A DNA stretch of 64,000 nucleotides, from positions 62,001 to 126,000 of the forward strand of contig CANGPN010000006.1 in assembly GCA_947456305.1 (NCBI GenBank), read 5' to 3'. This document shows positions 50,596 through 59,186 of this stretch, one piece after another (position 1 is the stretch's first letter; every line of letters begins with the position of its first letter). The notes under the pieces were generated by a model, which saw only the letters and a program-made list of their open reading frames with translations, did no database searches and was not told where the DNA came from. Both the position numbers and the translations under genes were made by a program. The DNA comes from Comamonadaceae bacterium. GTDB taxonomy: Bacteria; Pseudomonadota; Gammaproteobacteria; Burkholderiales; Burkholderiaceae_C.

Positions 50596-50611
50596 TGGCA
50601 CAAGGCTTGCA
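50596..50611 (+). promoter_or_regulatory. Sigma-54 promoter of the urt operon
   Basis: TGGCACAAGGCTTGCA matches the sigma-54 consensus TGGCAC-N5-TTGCA exactly. Transcription should begin near 50623, leaving a leader of about 55 bases before urtA. Together with the NtrC-like dyads upstream this indicates induction by nitrogen limitation. Confidence 0.85.
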
Positions 50612-50677
50612 AAGGTGGATGGCGCAGCCCACAAGGCGCGTTTCTTCTAACCCTCGTATTGATTTGGAGTTCTTCGC

Positions 50678-51949
50678 ATGTTTAACCGTCGCTTTCATTT
50701 GAAAACCCTGGTCGCTGCAGCAGCAGTTGCTAGCGGCTCTTTGTACATGACCGCAGTCCAAGCCGCTGACACCATCAAAGTCGGCGTGTTGCACAGCCTC
50801 TCCGGCACCATGGCCATTTCCGAGACTGTGTTGAAAGACACCGTGCTCATGGCCATCGACGAAATCAACGCCAAAGGCGGTGTGCTCGGTAAAAAGCTTG
50901 AGCCAGTGGTGGTTGACCCTGCGTCTAACTGGCCTTTGTTTGCTGAAAAAACCAAGCAGTTGCTCGGTCAAGACAAAGTGGCAGTGATCTTCGGTTGCTG
51001 GACTTCAGTGTCACGCAAATCGGTGTTGCCAGTGGTTGAAGAAATGAACGGCTTGCTGTTCTATCCCGTTCAATACGAAGGCGAAGAGCTGTCAAAGAAC
51101 GTGTTCTACACAGGTGCAGCTCCTAACCAGCAAGCAATTCCTGCGGTTGACTATTTGATGAGCAAAGACGGCGGCTCTGCCAAGCGTTGGGTGCTGCTCG
51201 GTACAGACTATGTGTACCCACGTACCACCAATAAAATTTTGCGCGCATACCTGATCAGCAAAGGCGTGAAAGAGTCTGACATCGACGAGAAATACACACC
51301 GTTTGGTCACTCCGATTACCAAACCATCGTGGCTGATATCAAGAAATTTTCTACCGGCGGCAAAACTGCTGTGGTCTCCACCATCAACGGTGACTCCAAC
51401 GTTCCTTTCTACAAAGAATTGGGCAACGCCGGTTTGAAAGCCAAAGACGTGCCTGTGGTTGCTTTCTCTGTGGGTGAAGAAGAATTGCGCGGCGTGGACA
51501 CCAAGCCTTTGGTCGGTCACTTGGCTGCATGGAATTACTTCCAATCCATCAAGAACCCAACCAACGATGCATTCATCAAAAAATGGTCTGACTACGCCAA
51601 AGCCAAAGGCATTGCCGGTCACAAAGACAAGCCTTTGACCAATGACCCGATGGAAGCCACTTACATCGGTATCAATATGTGGAAGCAAGCGGTTGAAAAA
51701 GCCAAGTCCACCGATGTTGACAAAGTCATCGCAGCCATGGCTGGTCAAACCTTCAAAGCACCTAGCGGCATCACCAGCAAGATGGATGAGAAAAACCACC
51801 ACTTGCACAAGTCGGTGTTCATTGGCGAAATCAAAGCTGACGGTCAGTTCAACGTGGTTTGGAAAACAGATAAACCTGTCAAAGCCAAGCCTTGGAGCCC
51901 GTACATCCCTGGCAACGATGTCAAACCTGACGAACCTGTCAAGAAGTAA
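50678..51949 (+). CDS. urtA: Urea ABC transporter substrate-binding protein UrtA
   Basis: A 423-residue periplasmic receptor of the high-affinity urea ABC transporter (HAAT family). Signal peptide 1-29 (FNRRFHLKTLVAAAAVASG..., VQAAD cleavage). Characteristic UrtA blocks: KVGVLHSLSGTMAISE, FGCWTSVSRKSVLPVVEE, LFYPVQYEGEE, and GTDYVYPRTTNKILRAYL. Codon use is more biased than in its neighbours, which fits high expression. Two RNA hairpins follow the gene. Driven by the sigma-54 promoter at 50596. Confidence 0.97.
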   Translation: MFNRRFHLKTLVAAAAVASGSLYMTAVQAADTIKVGVLHSLSGTMAISETVLKDTVLMAIDEINAKGGVLGKKLEPVVVDPASNWPLFAEKTKQLLGQDKVAVIFGCWTSVSRKSVLPVVEEMNGLLFYPVQYEGEELSKNVFYTGAAPNQQAIPAVDYLMSKDGGSAKRWVLLGTDYVYPRTTNKILRAYLISKGVKESDIDEKYTPFGHSDYQTIVADIKKFSTGGKTAVVSTINGDSNVPFYKELGNAGLKAKDVPVVAFSVGEEELRGVDTKPLVGHLAAWNYFQSIKNPTNDAFIKKWSDYAKAKGIAGHKDKPLTNDPMEATYIGINMWKQAVEKAKSTDVDKVIAAMAGQTFKAPSGITSKMDEKNHHLHKSVFIGEIKADGQFNVVWKTDKPVKAKPWSPYIPGNDVKPDEPVKK

Positions 51950-51962
51950 TTCGAGAGGGACA

Positions 51963-51988
51963 GCATTGACTGCGCAAGCGGTCAATGC
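51963..51988 (+). other. Perfect hairpin in the urtA-urtB spacer
   Basis: GCATTGAC pairs with GTCAATGC, with a further CGC/GCG pairing inside the loop. It lies 14 bases after the urtA stop and has no U-run, so it is likely to stabilise the 3' end of urtA mRNA. Confidence 0.55.
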
Positions 51989-52004
51989 CGGATGCGAAAC
52001 ACGA

Positions 52005-52033
52005 GGGGGAGGGCGCAAGTCACTCCCCCTTTT
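52005..52033 (+). terminator. Intra-operon attenuator between urtA and urtB
   Basis: GGGGGAG pairs with CTCCCCC across an 11-base loop, followed by TTTT. It is a partial Rho-independent terminator inside the operon and would keep UrtA in excess over the membrane and ATPase subunits, as is usual for binding proteins. Confidence 0.65.
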
Positions 52034-52056
52034 GATGAACAGCGAGAAGAGCAGGT

Positions 52057-53637
52057 ATGAAAGCGATAGCTTTATTTTTAGCAGCGTGCGTGAATATGTG
52101 TAGCCTGGGTTCAGCGCATGCATTGACACCACAGCAAGTGCATGACATCGTCACAGGTGAAACCGATGCGCGCATTGAAAGTCTGCAAAAAGCATTGGCA
52201 CAGGCTGATGCACAGACGGCCGTATTTTTACAAGCCTTGGCTGACGATGTCGTATTCGTTGCAGGCGATCAGGTGTTGATCGTGCGCGACGGCAAAGGCA
52301 TTGAGCCTGCCACTGGCAATGCCATCGCAGTTCCTGCGAATGCAGAAAGCGTAGTCAGCAACAACCGCATGCGCGGTGAAATCGATTCGGCATTGGCCGC
52401 GCTGCAATTGCTCAGCCCGGACGATGCGCTGCGTATGAAAGCGGCCCAGGCTTTGGTGTCAGAGCCGGATCCGAGCAAAAAACCGCTGCTGGAAAAAGCC
52501 ATTGCAGTAGAAAAAAATTCAGCCATCAGTCAGTTGTTGCTGTTGGCGCAGGCGGCGATTGATATCACCAGCACAGATGCAGCCGTGCGTTTGGCGGCAG
52601 CCAAGGCCTTGGGTAACAGCAAAACCCCGAATACGCAGCTGTTGTTGAACCAACAAATGACGCAAGAAACCGACCCCGGGGTGAGAGCGCAGATGCAAGC
52701 TTCGTTGTCCGAAATCAAATCTGCATTGGCATGGGGCGAGCGGCTCGGTGCGCTGTTCACCGGATTGAGTTTGGGCTCGATTTTGTTACTCGTGGCCCTC
52801 GGTCTGGCCATCACTTACGGTTTGATGGGCGTGATCAACATGGCCCACGGCGAGTTGATGATGGTCGGCGCCTATGCCACTTATGTGGTGCAAGCATTTT
52901 TTCGCAAACACATGGGCGGTGCATTTGATTACTACCTGGTGGCTGCATTGCCGATTGCGTTTTTGTCTGCGGCATTGGTGGGTGCATTGCTTGAGCGTGC
53001 GGTGTTGCGGCATTTGTATGGCAGACCTTTGGAAACTTTATTGGCCACCTGGGGCATCAGTTTGATATTGATGCAAACCGTGCGCACTCTGTTTGGTGCG
53101 CAAAACGTGGCGGTGGAAAACCCGTCATGGATGAGCGGAGGTGTTCAAGTGTTGGTGAATCTGAGTTTGCCTTGGAACCGCTTGTTGATTGTGGTGTTTG
53201 CTTTGCTGGTGCTCGCAGGCGTGGCCTTGTTGATCAGCCAGACACGCTTGGGTTTGTTTGTGCGAGGCGTGACACAAAACCGCGCCATGGCTTCGTGCAT
53301 GGGCGTGAACACTGCGCGCATTGACACCTACGCATTCGCATTAGGCTCTGGCATTGCGGGCTTGGCCGGTTGTGCGCTGAGCCAGATCGGCAACGTCGGT
53401 CCCGACTTGGGTCAAGGCTACATCGTGGATGCGTTCATGGTGGTGGTTTTGGGCGGTGTCGGTCAATTGGCGGGCACTGTGTATGCAGCGCTGGGTTTGG
53501 GCGTGTTGAATAAGTTGTTAGAAGGTTGGACCGGGGCAGTGCTGGCGAAAATCGCCGTGCTGGTGTTCATCATCATCTTCATCCAAAAGAGACCGCAAGG
53601 TTTGTTTGCGATGAAGGGCCGCAGTGCGGAGGCATGA
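52057..53637 (+). CDS. urtB: Urea ABC transporter permease UrtB
   Basis: A 526-residue LivH-like permease with an N-terminal signal and a helical periplasmic domain of about 220 residues (HEAT-like, Ala/Leu rich) that is typical of UrtB, then about eight membrane spans. Permease landmarks are GLAITYGLMGVINMAHGELMM, the GVTQNRAMASCMGVNTARID cytoplasmic loop and the C-terminal LVFIIIFIQKRPQGLFAMKGR. The urtC start lies 1 bp after the stop. Confidence 0.95.
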   Translation: MKAIALFLAACVNMCSLGSAHALTPQQVHDIVTGETDARIESLQKALAQADAQTAVFLQALADDVVFVAGDQVLIVRDGKGIEPATGNAIAVPANAESVVSNNRMRGEIDSALAALQLLSPDDALRMKAAQALVSEPDPSKKPLLEKAIAVEKNSAISQLLLLAQAAIDITSTDAAVRLAAAKALGNSKTPNTQLLLNQQMTQETDPGVRAQMQASLSEIKSALAWGERLGALFTGLSLGSILLLVALGLAITYGLMGVINMAHGELMMVGAYATYVVQAFFRKHMGGAFDYYLVAALPIAFLSAALVGALLERAVLRHLYGRPLETLLATWGISLILMQTVRTLFGAQNVAVENPSWMSGGVQVLVNLSLPWNRLLIVVFALLVLAGVALLISQTRLGLFVRGVTQNRAMASCMGVNTARIDTYAFALGSGIAGLAGCALSQIGNVGPDLGQGYIVDAFMVVVLGGVGQLAGTVYAALGLGVLNKLLEGWTGAVLAKIAVLVFIIIFIQKRPQGLFAMKGRSAEA

Positions 53638-53638
53638 C

Positions 53639-54763
53639 ATGAACCAGATTCAATTACCTCAAGCGCCTCGTTTGTTGTCTCCGTTGGGCTGGACCGTGTT
53701 CTTAGCTTTGCTGTTGTGCGTGGGTTTGCTTGTGCCCGCGCTCAATCTGTGGTTGCCGGTGTCCCATCCACTGCACATGAGCGATTTCGCTGTCTCGCTG
53801 GTTGGAAAAATCATGTGCTACGCCATTTGCGCATTGGCCATGGATTTGATCTGGGGTTACACCGGCATTTTGTCTTTGGGCCACGGCTTGTTTTTTGCGT
53901 TGGGTGGTTACGCCATGGGCATGTATTTGATGCGCCAGATCGGCACCGACGGCAATTACAAATCCGAGTTACCTGACTTCATGGTGTTCCTCGATTGGAA
54001 AACCTTGCCCTGGCATTGGTACTTCAGCGACAGCTTCATCGCCACGTTGTTGCTGGTAGTGTTGGCCCCGGGGCTGCTTGCTTTGGTGTTTGGTTACTTT
54101 GCATTCCGCTCGCGCATCAAAGGCGTGTATTTCTCCATCATCACCCAGGCCATGACGTTCGCTTTCATGTTGCTGTTTTTCCGCAATGAAACAGGCTTTG
54201 GCGGTAACAACGGCTTCACCGATTTCAAACGCATATTGGGCGCGCCTATAGCCACACCGAACATGCGCATGCTGTTGTTCGTGTTAACTGGTGCTTGTTT
54301 GCTCGGCTGTTATTTGGCGGCGCGCTGGCTGGTGCAAAGCAAATACGGCCGTGTGTTGCAAGCCATTCGCGATGCTGAAAGCCGGGTCATGTTTTCGGGC
54401 TACTCACCATTGCCTTACAAACTCAGCATCTGGGTGATTTCAGCGGTGATGTGTGGCATTGCCGGTGCGCTGTATGTGCCGCAGGTAGGCATCATCAACC
54501 CGAGTGAAATGAGTCCTGCCAACTCGATTGAGATTGCAGTTTGGGCGGCGGTCGGCGGACGCGCGAGTTTGATAGGCCCGATCGTCGGCGCATTCATGGT
54601 CAACGGGGCCAAGAGTTGGTTAACTGTGGTCGCACCCGAATATTGGTTGTATGTGCTGGGCGCTTTGTTCATTGCTGTCACCTTGTACATGCCGCAAGGC
54701 GTGGTCGGATTACTGGGCAATCTGAAAAAAAGAATCAGTTCGAGTAAAGGGGATTCCGTATGA
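53639..54763 (+). CDS. urtC: Urea ABC transporter permease UrtC
   Basis: A 374-residue LivM-like permease pairing with UrtB. About nine hydrophobic spans, with the LIWGYTGILSLGHGLFFALGGYAMGMYL region near 65-92, the NNGFTDF loop and the EAA-like VLQAIRDAESRVMFSGY loop near 245. ATG 53639 is preferred. It overlaps urtD by ATGA. Confidence 0.95.
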   Translation: MNQIQLPQAPRLLSPLGWTVFLALLLCVGLLVPALNLWLPVSHPLHMSDFAVSLVGKIMCYAICALAMDLIWGYTGILSLGHGLFFALGGYAMGMYLMRQIGTDGNYKSELPDFMVFLDWKTLPWHWYFSDSFIATLLLVVLAPGLLALVFGYFAFRSRIKGVYFSIITQAMTFAFMLLFFRNETGFGGNNGFTDFKRILGAPIATPNMRMLLFVLTGACLLGCYLAARWLVQSKYGRVLQAIRDAESRVMFSGYSPLPYKLSIWVISAVMCGIAGALYVPQVGIINPSEMSPANSIEIAVWAAVGGRASLIGPIVGAFMVNGAKSWLTVVAPEYWLYVLGALFIAVTLYMPQGVVGLLGNLKKRISSSKGDSV

Positions 54764-55632
54764 CACCTGAACTCATGAGCGAAGGCGCAGCGCGGCTGGA
54801 GAAGCACAAATTCAAACAAGTACAGTCGCCATCGTCAGGGGACCGCGATGCCAGTTATTCACGCATACACACGCCAGGCGAATTGGATCTGACACACGGA
54901 CGCATTCTGTATCTGGAAGATGTGAACGTCAGCTTTGATGGATTCAAAGCCATCAACAATTTATCTCTGGACATTGGCGTGGGTGAATTGCGTTGCATCA
55001 TCGGCCCCAATGGCGCAGGCAAAACCACCATGATGGACATCATCACGGGCAAAACCAAGCCGGATTCAGGTCAGGTATTTTTTGGCAGCACCATCGATTT
55101 GTTGCGACACAACGAACCTGAAATTGCACAAATGGGCATAGGCCGGAAATTTCAAAAGCCCACGGTGTTTGAACACCTCACGGTGTTTGAAAACCTGGAG
55201 TTAGCCCTCAAAACCGCTAAAGGCGTGGCGGCATCCATGTTGTTCAAACTCAAAGCTGAACAAAAAGACCGCTTGAGCGAAGTGCTGCACACCATCCATT
55301 TGGAAAACCACTTATTGCGTCAGGCAGGCAACCTGAGCCACGGCCAAAAGCAATGGCTGGAGATTGGCATGTTGTTGATGCAAGACCCCAAGCTGTTGCT
55401 GCTGGATGAGCCGGTGGCGGGTATGACCGACCAAGAAACCGAACGCACTGCGGAATTGTTTTTATCACTCAAAGGCAAACATTCGCTGATGGTGGTGGAA
55501 CATGACATGGCGTTCATCCGGCAGATTGCAGATGTGGTCACCGTGTTGTGCGATGGGTCTGTGTTGGCCCAAGGCTCGTTTGATGATGTACAAGATGATG
55601 AACGCGTCATCGAAGTTTATTTGGGGCGCTAA
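54760..55632 (+). CDS. urtD: Urea ABC transporter ATP-binding protein UrtD
   Basis: A 290-residue ABC ATPase of the LivG type. Walker A is GPNGAGKTT at about 88-96; the signature is LSHGQKQWLEIGM; Walker B is LLLLDEPVAGM. It has an N-terminal extension of about 45 residues before the first strand, longer than the family norm. It overlaps urtC and precedes urtE by 3 bp. Confidence 0.95.
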   Translation: MTPELMSEGAARLEKHKFKQVQSPSSGDRDASYSRIHTPGELDLTHGRILYLEDVNVSFDGFKAINNLSLDIGVGELRCIIGPNGAGKTTMMDIITGKTKPDSGQVFFGSTIDLLRHNEPEIAQMGIGRKFQKPTVFEHLTVFENLELALKTAKGVAASMLFKLKAEQKDRLSEVLHTIHLENHLLRQAGNLSHGQKQWLEIGMLLMQDPKLLLLDEPVAGMTDQETERTAELFLSLKGKHSLMVVEHDMAFIRQIADVVTVLCDGSVLAQGSFDDVQDDERVIEVYLGR

Positions 55633-55635
55633 AGC

Positions 55636-56328
55636 ATGCTGGCGATTGAACACATACACCAATACTATGGCGGCTCTCACATACTGCGAGATGTCAGCTT
55701 GACGGCCAAAGCCGGTCAAATCACAGTGCTTCTGGGCAGAAACGGCGTGGGCAAAACCACTTTGCTCAAAGCCCTGATGGGGCTGGTGCCGGTACGCGAA
55801 GGCCACATCAGTTTTCAAGGCCACACCATCACCAATGCCACACCTTATGAACGGGCTCGGGCGGGCATTGGTTATGTGCCGCAAGGCCGTGACATCTTCA
55901 ACCGCTTGACCGTGGAAGACAACTTGCGCATGGGGCTGGCCACTCAGCCTGCATCTGCGGATATTCCTGCTGAACTGTTTGAGTTGTTTCCTATCCTGGA
56001 CCAAATGCGCAATCGGCGTGGGGGTGACTTATCCGGCGGTCAACAACAGCAACTCGCCATTGCCCGTGCATTGGCAGGTAAACCTAAATTATTGGTATTG
56101 GATGAACCCACAGAAGGTATTCAACCCAGCATTATCAAAGACATCGGTCGCGTCATACAACGGCTTGCCGCTAGGGGTGATATGGCGATTTTGCTTTGTG
56201 AACAGTATTACGACTTTGCCGAGGAACTGGCTGATCAATACTTGGTAATGGAACGCGGTGAGGTCATAGCCAGCGGTCCGGGCTCTGAAATGAAAGCCAA
56301 AGGTATTCGCAAACTGGTGTCTATTTGA
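55636..56328 (+). CDS. urtE: Urea ABC transporter ATP-binding protein UrtE
   Basis: A 230-residue LivF-type ABC ATPase. Walker A is GRNGVGKTT near 35-43, the signature LSGGQQQQLAIARAL is near 135, and Walker B is LLVLDEPTEG. The sequence GYVPQGRDIFNRLTVEDNLRMG is typical of UrtE. Last gene of the urtABCDE operon, followed by a weak terminator hairpin at 56394. Confidence 0.96.
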   Translation: MLAIEHIHQYYGGSHILRDVSLTAKAGQITVLLGRNGVGKTTLLKALMGLVPVREGHISFQGHTITNATPYERARAGIGYVPQGRDIFNRLTVEDNLRMGLATQPASADIPAELFELFPILDQMRNRRGGDLSGGQQQQLAIARALAGKPKLLVLDEPTEGIQPSIIKDIGRVIQRLAARGDMAILLCEQYYDFAEELADQYLVMERGEVIASGPGSEMKAKGIRKLVSI

Positions 56329-56393
56329 TACCGCTTGTTTGCAGTATTCACCGAAACCGTTAACGCATACGCTGTGAAAACTGACGGGTGTTG

Positions 56394-56416
56394 GGTGTTC
56401 CGGATAAACACCTTTT
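56394..56416 (+). terminator. Possible terminator after urtE
   Basis: GGTGTT pairs with AACACC over a seven-base loop and is followed by TTTT. The stem is only 6 bp, so it is a moderate candidate for the end of the urt operon. Confidence 0.45.
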
Positions 56417-56509
56417 GAATAAGTGCATACTGTCGTGAGTTCCTAACGCTTGGCATTCAGCCAAGATTAGATTGAATATCAACACAGCAGTACAGGGCAG
56501 GACAGCGAG

Positions 56510-57754
56510 ATGGAATTGCAGACGGAATTATTGAGTGGCTTTGCCACGGCCATCGGTATTGGTTTATTGATAGGCACCGTCAGAGAAAAACTCCACAGTT
56601 CGCAAACATTGACTTCAGGTATCCGTACCCACGCCTTATTGGCAGTGATCTCAAGTGCAGCCATGAGCATCAGCGCCACCGCTTTTCTCGTCACCTTTGT
56701 CATCGTTGGTGCGTTAGTGGTGGTGGCTTATCGCCACAATATGCAGACCGACCCCGGTATGACTGGCGAAGTGTCTTTGCTGGCCACCGCCATGTTGTCA
56801 GCCTTAGCCAGTCAAGACCCTGTACTGGCTTCTGCGTCAGGCGTGGTCGTCGCCGGTTTGTTATTTGCCAAGATACCGTTGAGGCGGTTCAGTCGTGAGA
56901 TGCTCAGCACCACCGAGTTGCAAGACGGTTTGTTGCTGTGCGCTGCTATTTTGGTGGTGCTGCCCTTGCTGCCTAAGCAACCCGTTGATCCCTGGGGTGC
57001 GCTTCAGCCTTACGCCTTGTGGCGTATTGTGGTGCTGATCATGGGTGTGGGCATGCTTGGACATATCGCATTGCGCGTAGTGGGTACGTTTTGGGGATTG
57101 CCGTTGACAGGTTTTTTCTCCGGTTTTGTATCGTCTACAGCAGCGTCAGCGACTTTCGGGTACCAGGTCAAGCAGCAACCTGACTTGCTCGGTGTGTCAG
57201 TGGCCGCTACGTTGTTATCCAATGTGGCTTCAGTGGGATTGTTGGTTTTGGTTTTACAAGTCAGCGCACCAGAGTTTTTGCAAATCACATGGCCGCCCCT
57301 GGCCGCTGCCATTGCTTGCTTGCTGCTGACGTCATTGTTCTGGTTACGCCACAGCAATGTGCATGGCGTTACATCCATGCAATTGACCGCACATGCTTTC
57401 AATCTGCGATATGCCTTGATGATTGCCATTGTCATCAGCCTGGTGCTTTTACTTTCGGCAGTGATGGGTGAATGGTTAGGTGAGGCCGGTGCGATTGCTT
57501 CTGCTGTGCTTGTAGGACTGGGTGAAATTCACGCGGCAGGTATCAGTCTGGCGCATTTGAGTCGCTTACCTGAGCATTCCAATTTACATTTGATTTGGGG
57601 TTTGTGGGGAGTGTTGACTGCGAGCACTTTGTCCAAATCGGTGTTAGCAACTATCAGCGGCGGTTGGCAATTCGGCTGGCGTGTGGCTTCAGCGCTGGTG
57701 CTGATGTTGTGTGCGTTTGCAGCCACTTTGCTGTGGTGCCAGCCCGGGCTTTGA
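56510..57754 (+). CDS. MgtC/SapB-DUF4010 family membrane protein
   Basis: A 414-residue protein with about 12 hydrophobic spans. The N terminus has the MgtC-like block GLLIGTVREKLHSSQTLTSGIRTHALL; the rest is the DUF4010 domain, including PLTGFFSGFVSSTAASATFG and SALVLMLCAFAATLLW. The family is linked to Mg or other divalent metals, but its activity is unsettled. It sits between the urt genes and ureD, so a nickel- or magnesium-related role in urease maturation is conceivable but not shown. ATG 56510, with GACAGCGAG as a weak ribosome site. Confidence 0.8.
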   Translation: MELQTELLSGFATAIGIGLLIGTVREKLHSSQTLTSGIRTHALLAVISSAAMSISATAFLVTFVIVGALVVVAYRHNMQTDPGMTGEVSLLATAMLSALASQDPVLASASGVVVAGLLFAKIPLRRFSREMLSTTELQDGLLLCAAILVVLPLLPKQPVDPWGALQPYALWRIVVLIMGVGMLGHIALRVVGTFWGLPLTGFFSGFVSSTAASATFGYQVKQQPDLLGVSVAATLLSNVASVGLLVLVLQVSAPEFLQITWPPLAAAIACLLLTSLFWLRHSNVHGVTSMQLTAHAFNLRYALMIAIVISLVLLLSAVMGEWLGEAGAIASAVLVGLGEIHAAGISLAHLSRLPEHSNLHLIWGLWGVLTASTLSKSVLATISGGWQFGWRVASALVLMLCAFAATLLWCQPGL

Positions 57755-57802
57755 TCATGCCGGCACCCGACAGTGGTGTAGGGGGATCTGCCAAGTGAAA
57801 GT

Positions 57803-58222
57803 TTATGGCTTAGGTATGGCGTCCAACTGATCGTTCATCAGTTGCATCATGGACTGCATCATGACCTTGTGCTTTTCCATCATTTGATGATGTTTTTTGG
57901 AGGATTTTTTAACGCCAGCCATGCAATGCATCTCTCCCGCCGCATGACCACTCATCATTTGCATGCTTTCACGCATGACTTTCATCTGTTCTTTCATCAG
58001 TGCTTGACGCTCTGTGTCCGTGGAGGCTGCTGATATTTTTAGGTGCATGTCTTTCATGGCTTGCAGCTGAGTGTCCATTTTTTTCATCATGTCCGTGTGG
58101 CTGCCGGCGGATCCCGCAGTTGCAGAAGGCATGTCGTGCATAGAGTGATCGGTTTCGGCATAAGACAAATGCGTCAGTCCAGACAACACAGCGATCAATG
58201 AGATTTTCCGGAAGTAGTTCAT
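57803..58222 (-). CDS. Met/His-rich secreted protein of unknown function
   Basis: A 139-residue protein from ATG 58222 (AAGAG ribosome site). Residues 1-24 form a signal (YFRKISLIAVLSGLTHLSYA). The mature part is helical and very rich in Met, His and Lys: HSMHDMPS, MMKKMDTQLQAMKDMHLK, MQMMSGHAAGEMHCMAG, KKHHQMMEKHKVMMQ. This composition is that of periplasmic copper- or nickel-binding proteins, but I recognise no named family. A frame open to 58276 is ignored. It lies between the DUF4010 gene and ureD, and is probably expressed after ureD on the same strand. Confidence 0.65.
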   Translation of the reverse strand: MNYFRKISLIAVLSGLTHLSYAETDHSMHDMPSATAGSAGSHTDMMKKMDTQLQAMKDMHLKISAASTDTERQALMKEQMKVMRESMQMMSGHAAGEMHCMAGVKKSSKKHHQMMEKHKVMMQSMMQLMNDQLDAIPKP

Positions 58223-58347
58223 AAGCTCTTTCTGTGGGTATGCGCCCGGCAGTATGGTCGGACAACAGGTAACCATTATGTGCTTTTAGAGCACACTCAG
58301 CTTTGCGCTAGGTCAATCTCTGGGCAAGTAATAAAGTGAGTCAAACA

Positions 58348-59178
58348 CTACATCGCCCAGATGCGGGGGGGCACAGCGGGCAGGCCCCAGCATTGGTGAC
58401 GCCATTGCAACCAGACAGTGCGCAGCAAGTCCATGGCACTTTCCACTTGCGCGCAAAGCACACGAACCACCACCACGCGTGCATCTGGAGAGGTCACACC
58501 AGCGTGTAGGCGCAATGTATGGGCTTCGCACACATCGCGAGCTAGGGCGACAACGTGCTCGCGTGTTACATCATCCATGGCAGTGCCTTGGGCAAAGACC
58601 AGCGTCGATTGACAACTGTGACCGTTGAGTCCCAGTGGGCTATGGAGCAAGCGCTGATCATTAGCAGCTACCAAGCCTCGTTCTAGCCAGACATTCGCAA
58701 TTTCCAAATGTTGTTGAAATTGGCCTGTGACAAAGGGTTGATCAGCATGCGGCAGACCCAAAGCGGTGACATCCCAGGCCATGAGTTTGCTGCCCGGCGC
58801 CATGTGAAATACCGCTTGGTTATGCGCCTGACAGCCGTTGTAGGCCAGCGCCTCCAGGGGCAGCCATTCCAGACTAGCGCCTTCATGTAAGCGGGCGTGT
58901 ACCTCTTGAAGCGCAGTCTTTGCATCCGAGCCATAAAAACGCGTGGCACCGGGCGTGGTGATCAAGGCGTGCGAACCGGTTTGTAATTCGATGTCTATGA
59001 GCAATTCATCGCCGCCCACAAGACCTGAAGGCGGGTGCACCAGTATGTTGTGACAAACAAGGTCACCTTCCGGGTAAAGGCTTTTCAGAATACGCAGCGG
59101 TCCCTGGTGTTCATGGCGAGCCACACAACGCTCGCTTTCAACGCTGTAGTCAACCCGGAGTTTGGCCTGCCATCCCAT
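58348..59178 (-). CDS. ureD: Urease accessory protein UreD (UreH)
   Basis: A 276-residue accessory protein that scaffolds UreF and UreG on apo-urease and carries nickel. Typical blocks: GPLRILKSLYPEGDLVCHNILVHPPSGLVGGDEL, the TPGATRFYGS strand, and LEWLPLEALAYNGCQA. The rest of the urease genes are some 8 kb away beyond the urt operon. The start is 8 bp downstream of the ZIP-like gene, so it may be transcribed with that gene. Confidence 0.95.
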   Translation of the reverse strand: MGWQAKLRVDYSVESERCVARHEHQGPLRILKSLYPEGDLVCHNILVHPPSGLVGGDELLIDIELQTGSHALITTPGATRFYGSDAKTALQEVHARLHEGASLEWLPLEALAYNGCQAHNQAVFHMAPGSKLMAWDVTALGLPHADQPFVTGQFQQHLEIANVWLERGLVAANDQRLLHSPLGLNGHSCQSTLVFAQGTAMDDVTREHVVALARDVCEAHTLRLHAGVTSPDARVVVVRVLCAQVESAMDLLRTVWLQWRHQCWGLPAVPPRIWAM

Positions 59179-59186
59179 AGGATTCT

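Noticed and set aside
51092-52132. 346-codon open frame antisense to urtA
   Set aside because: It is a shadow of the strongly codon-biased urtA gene; the product is Phe/His/Arg-rich with no domain pattern.
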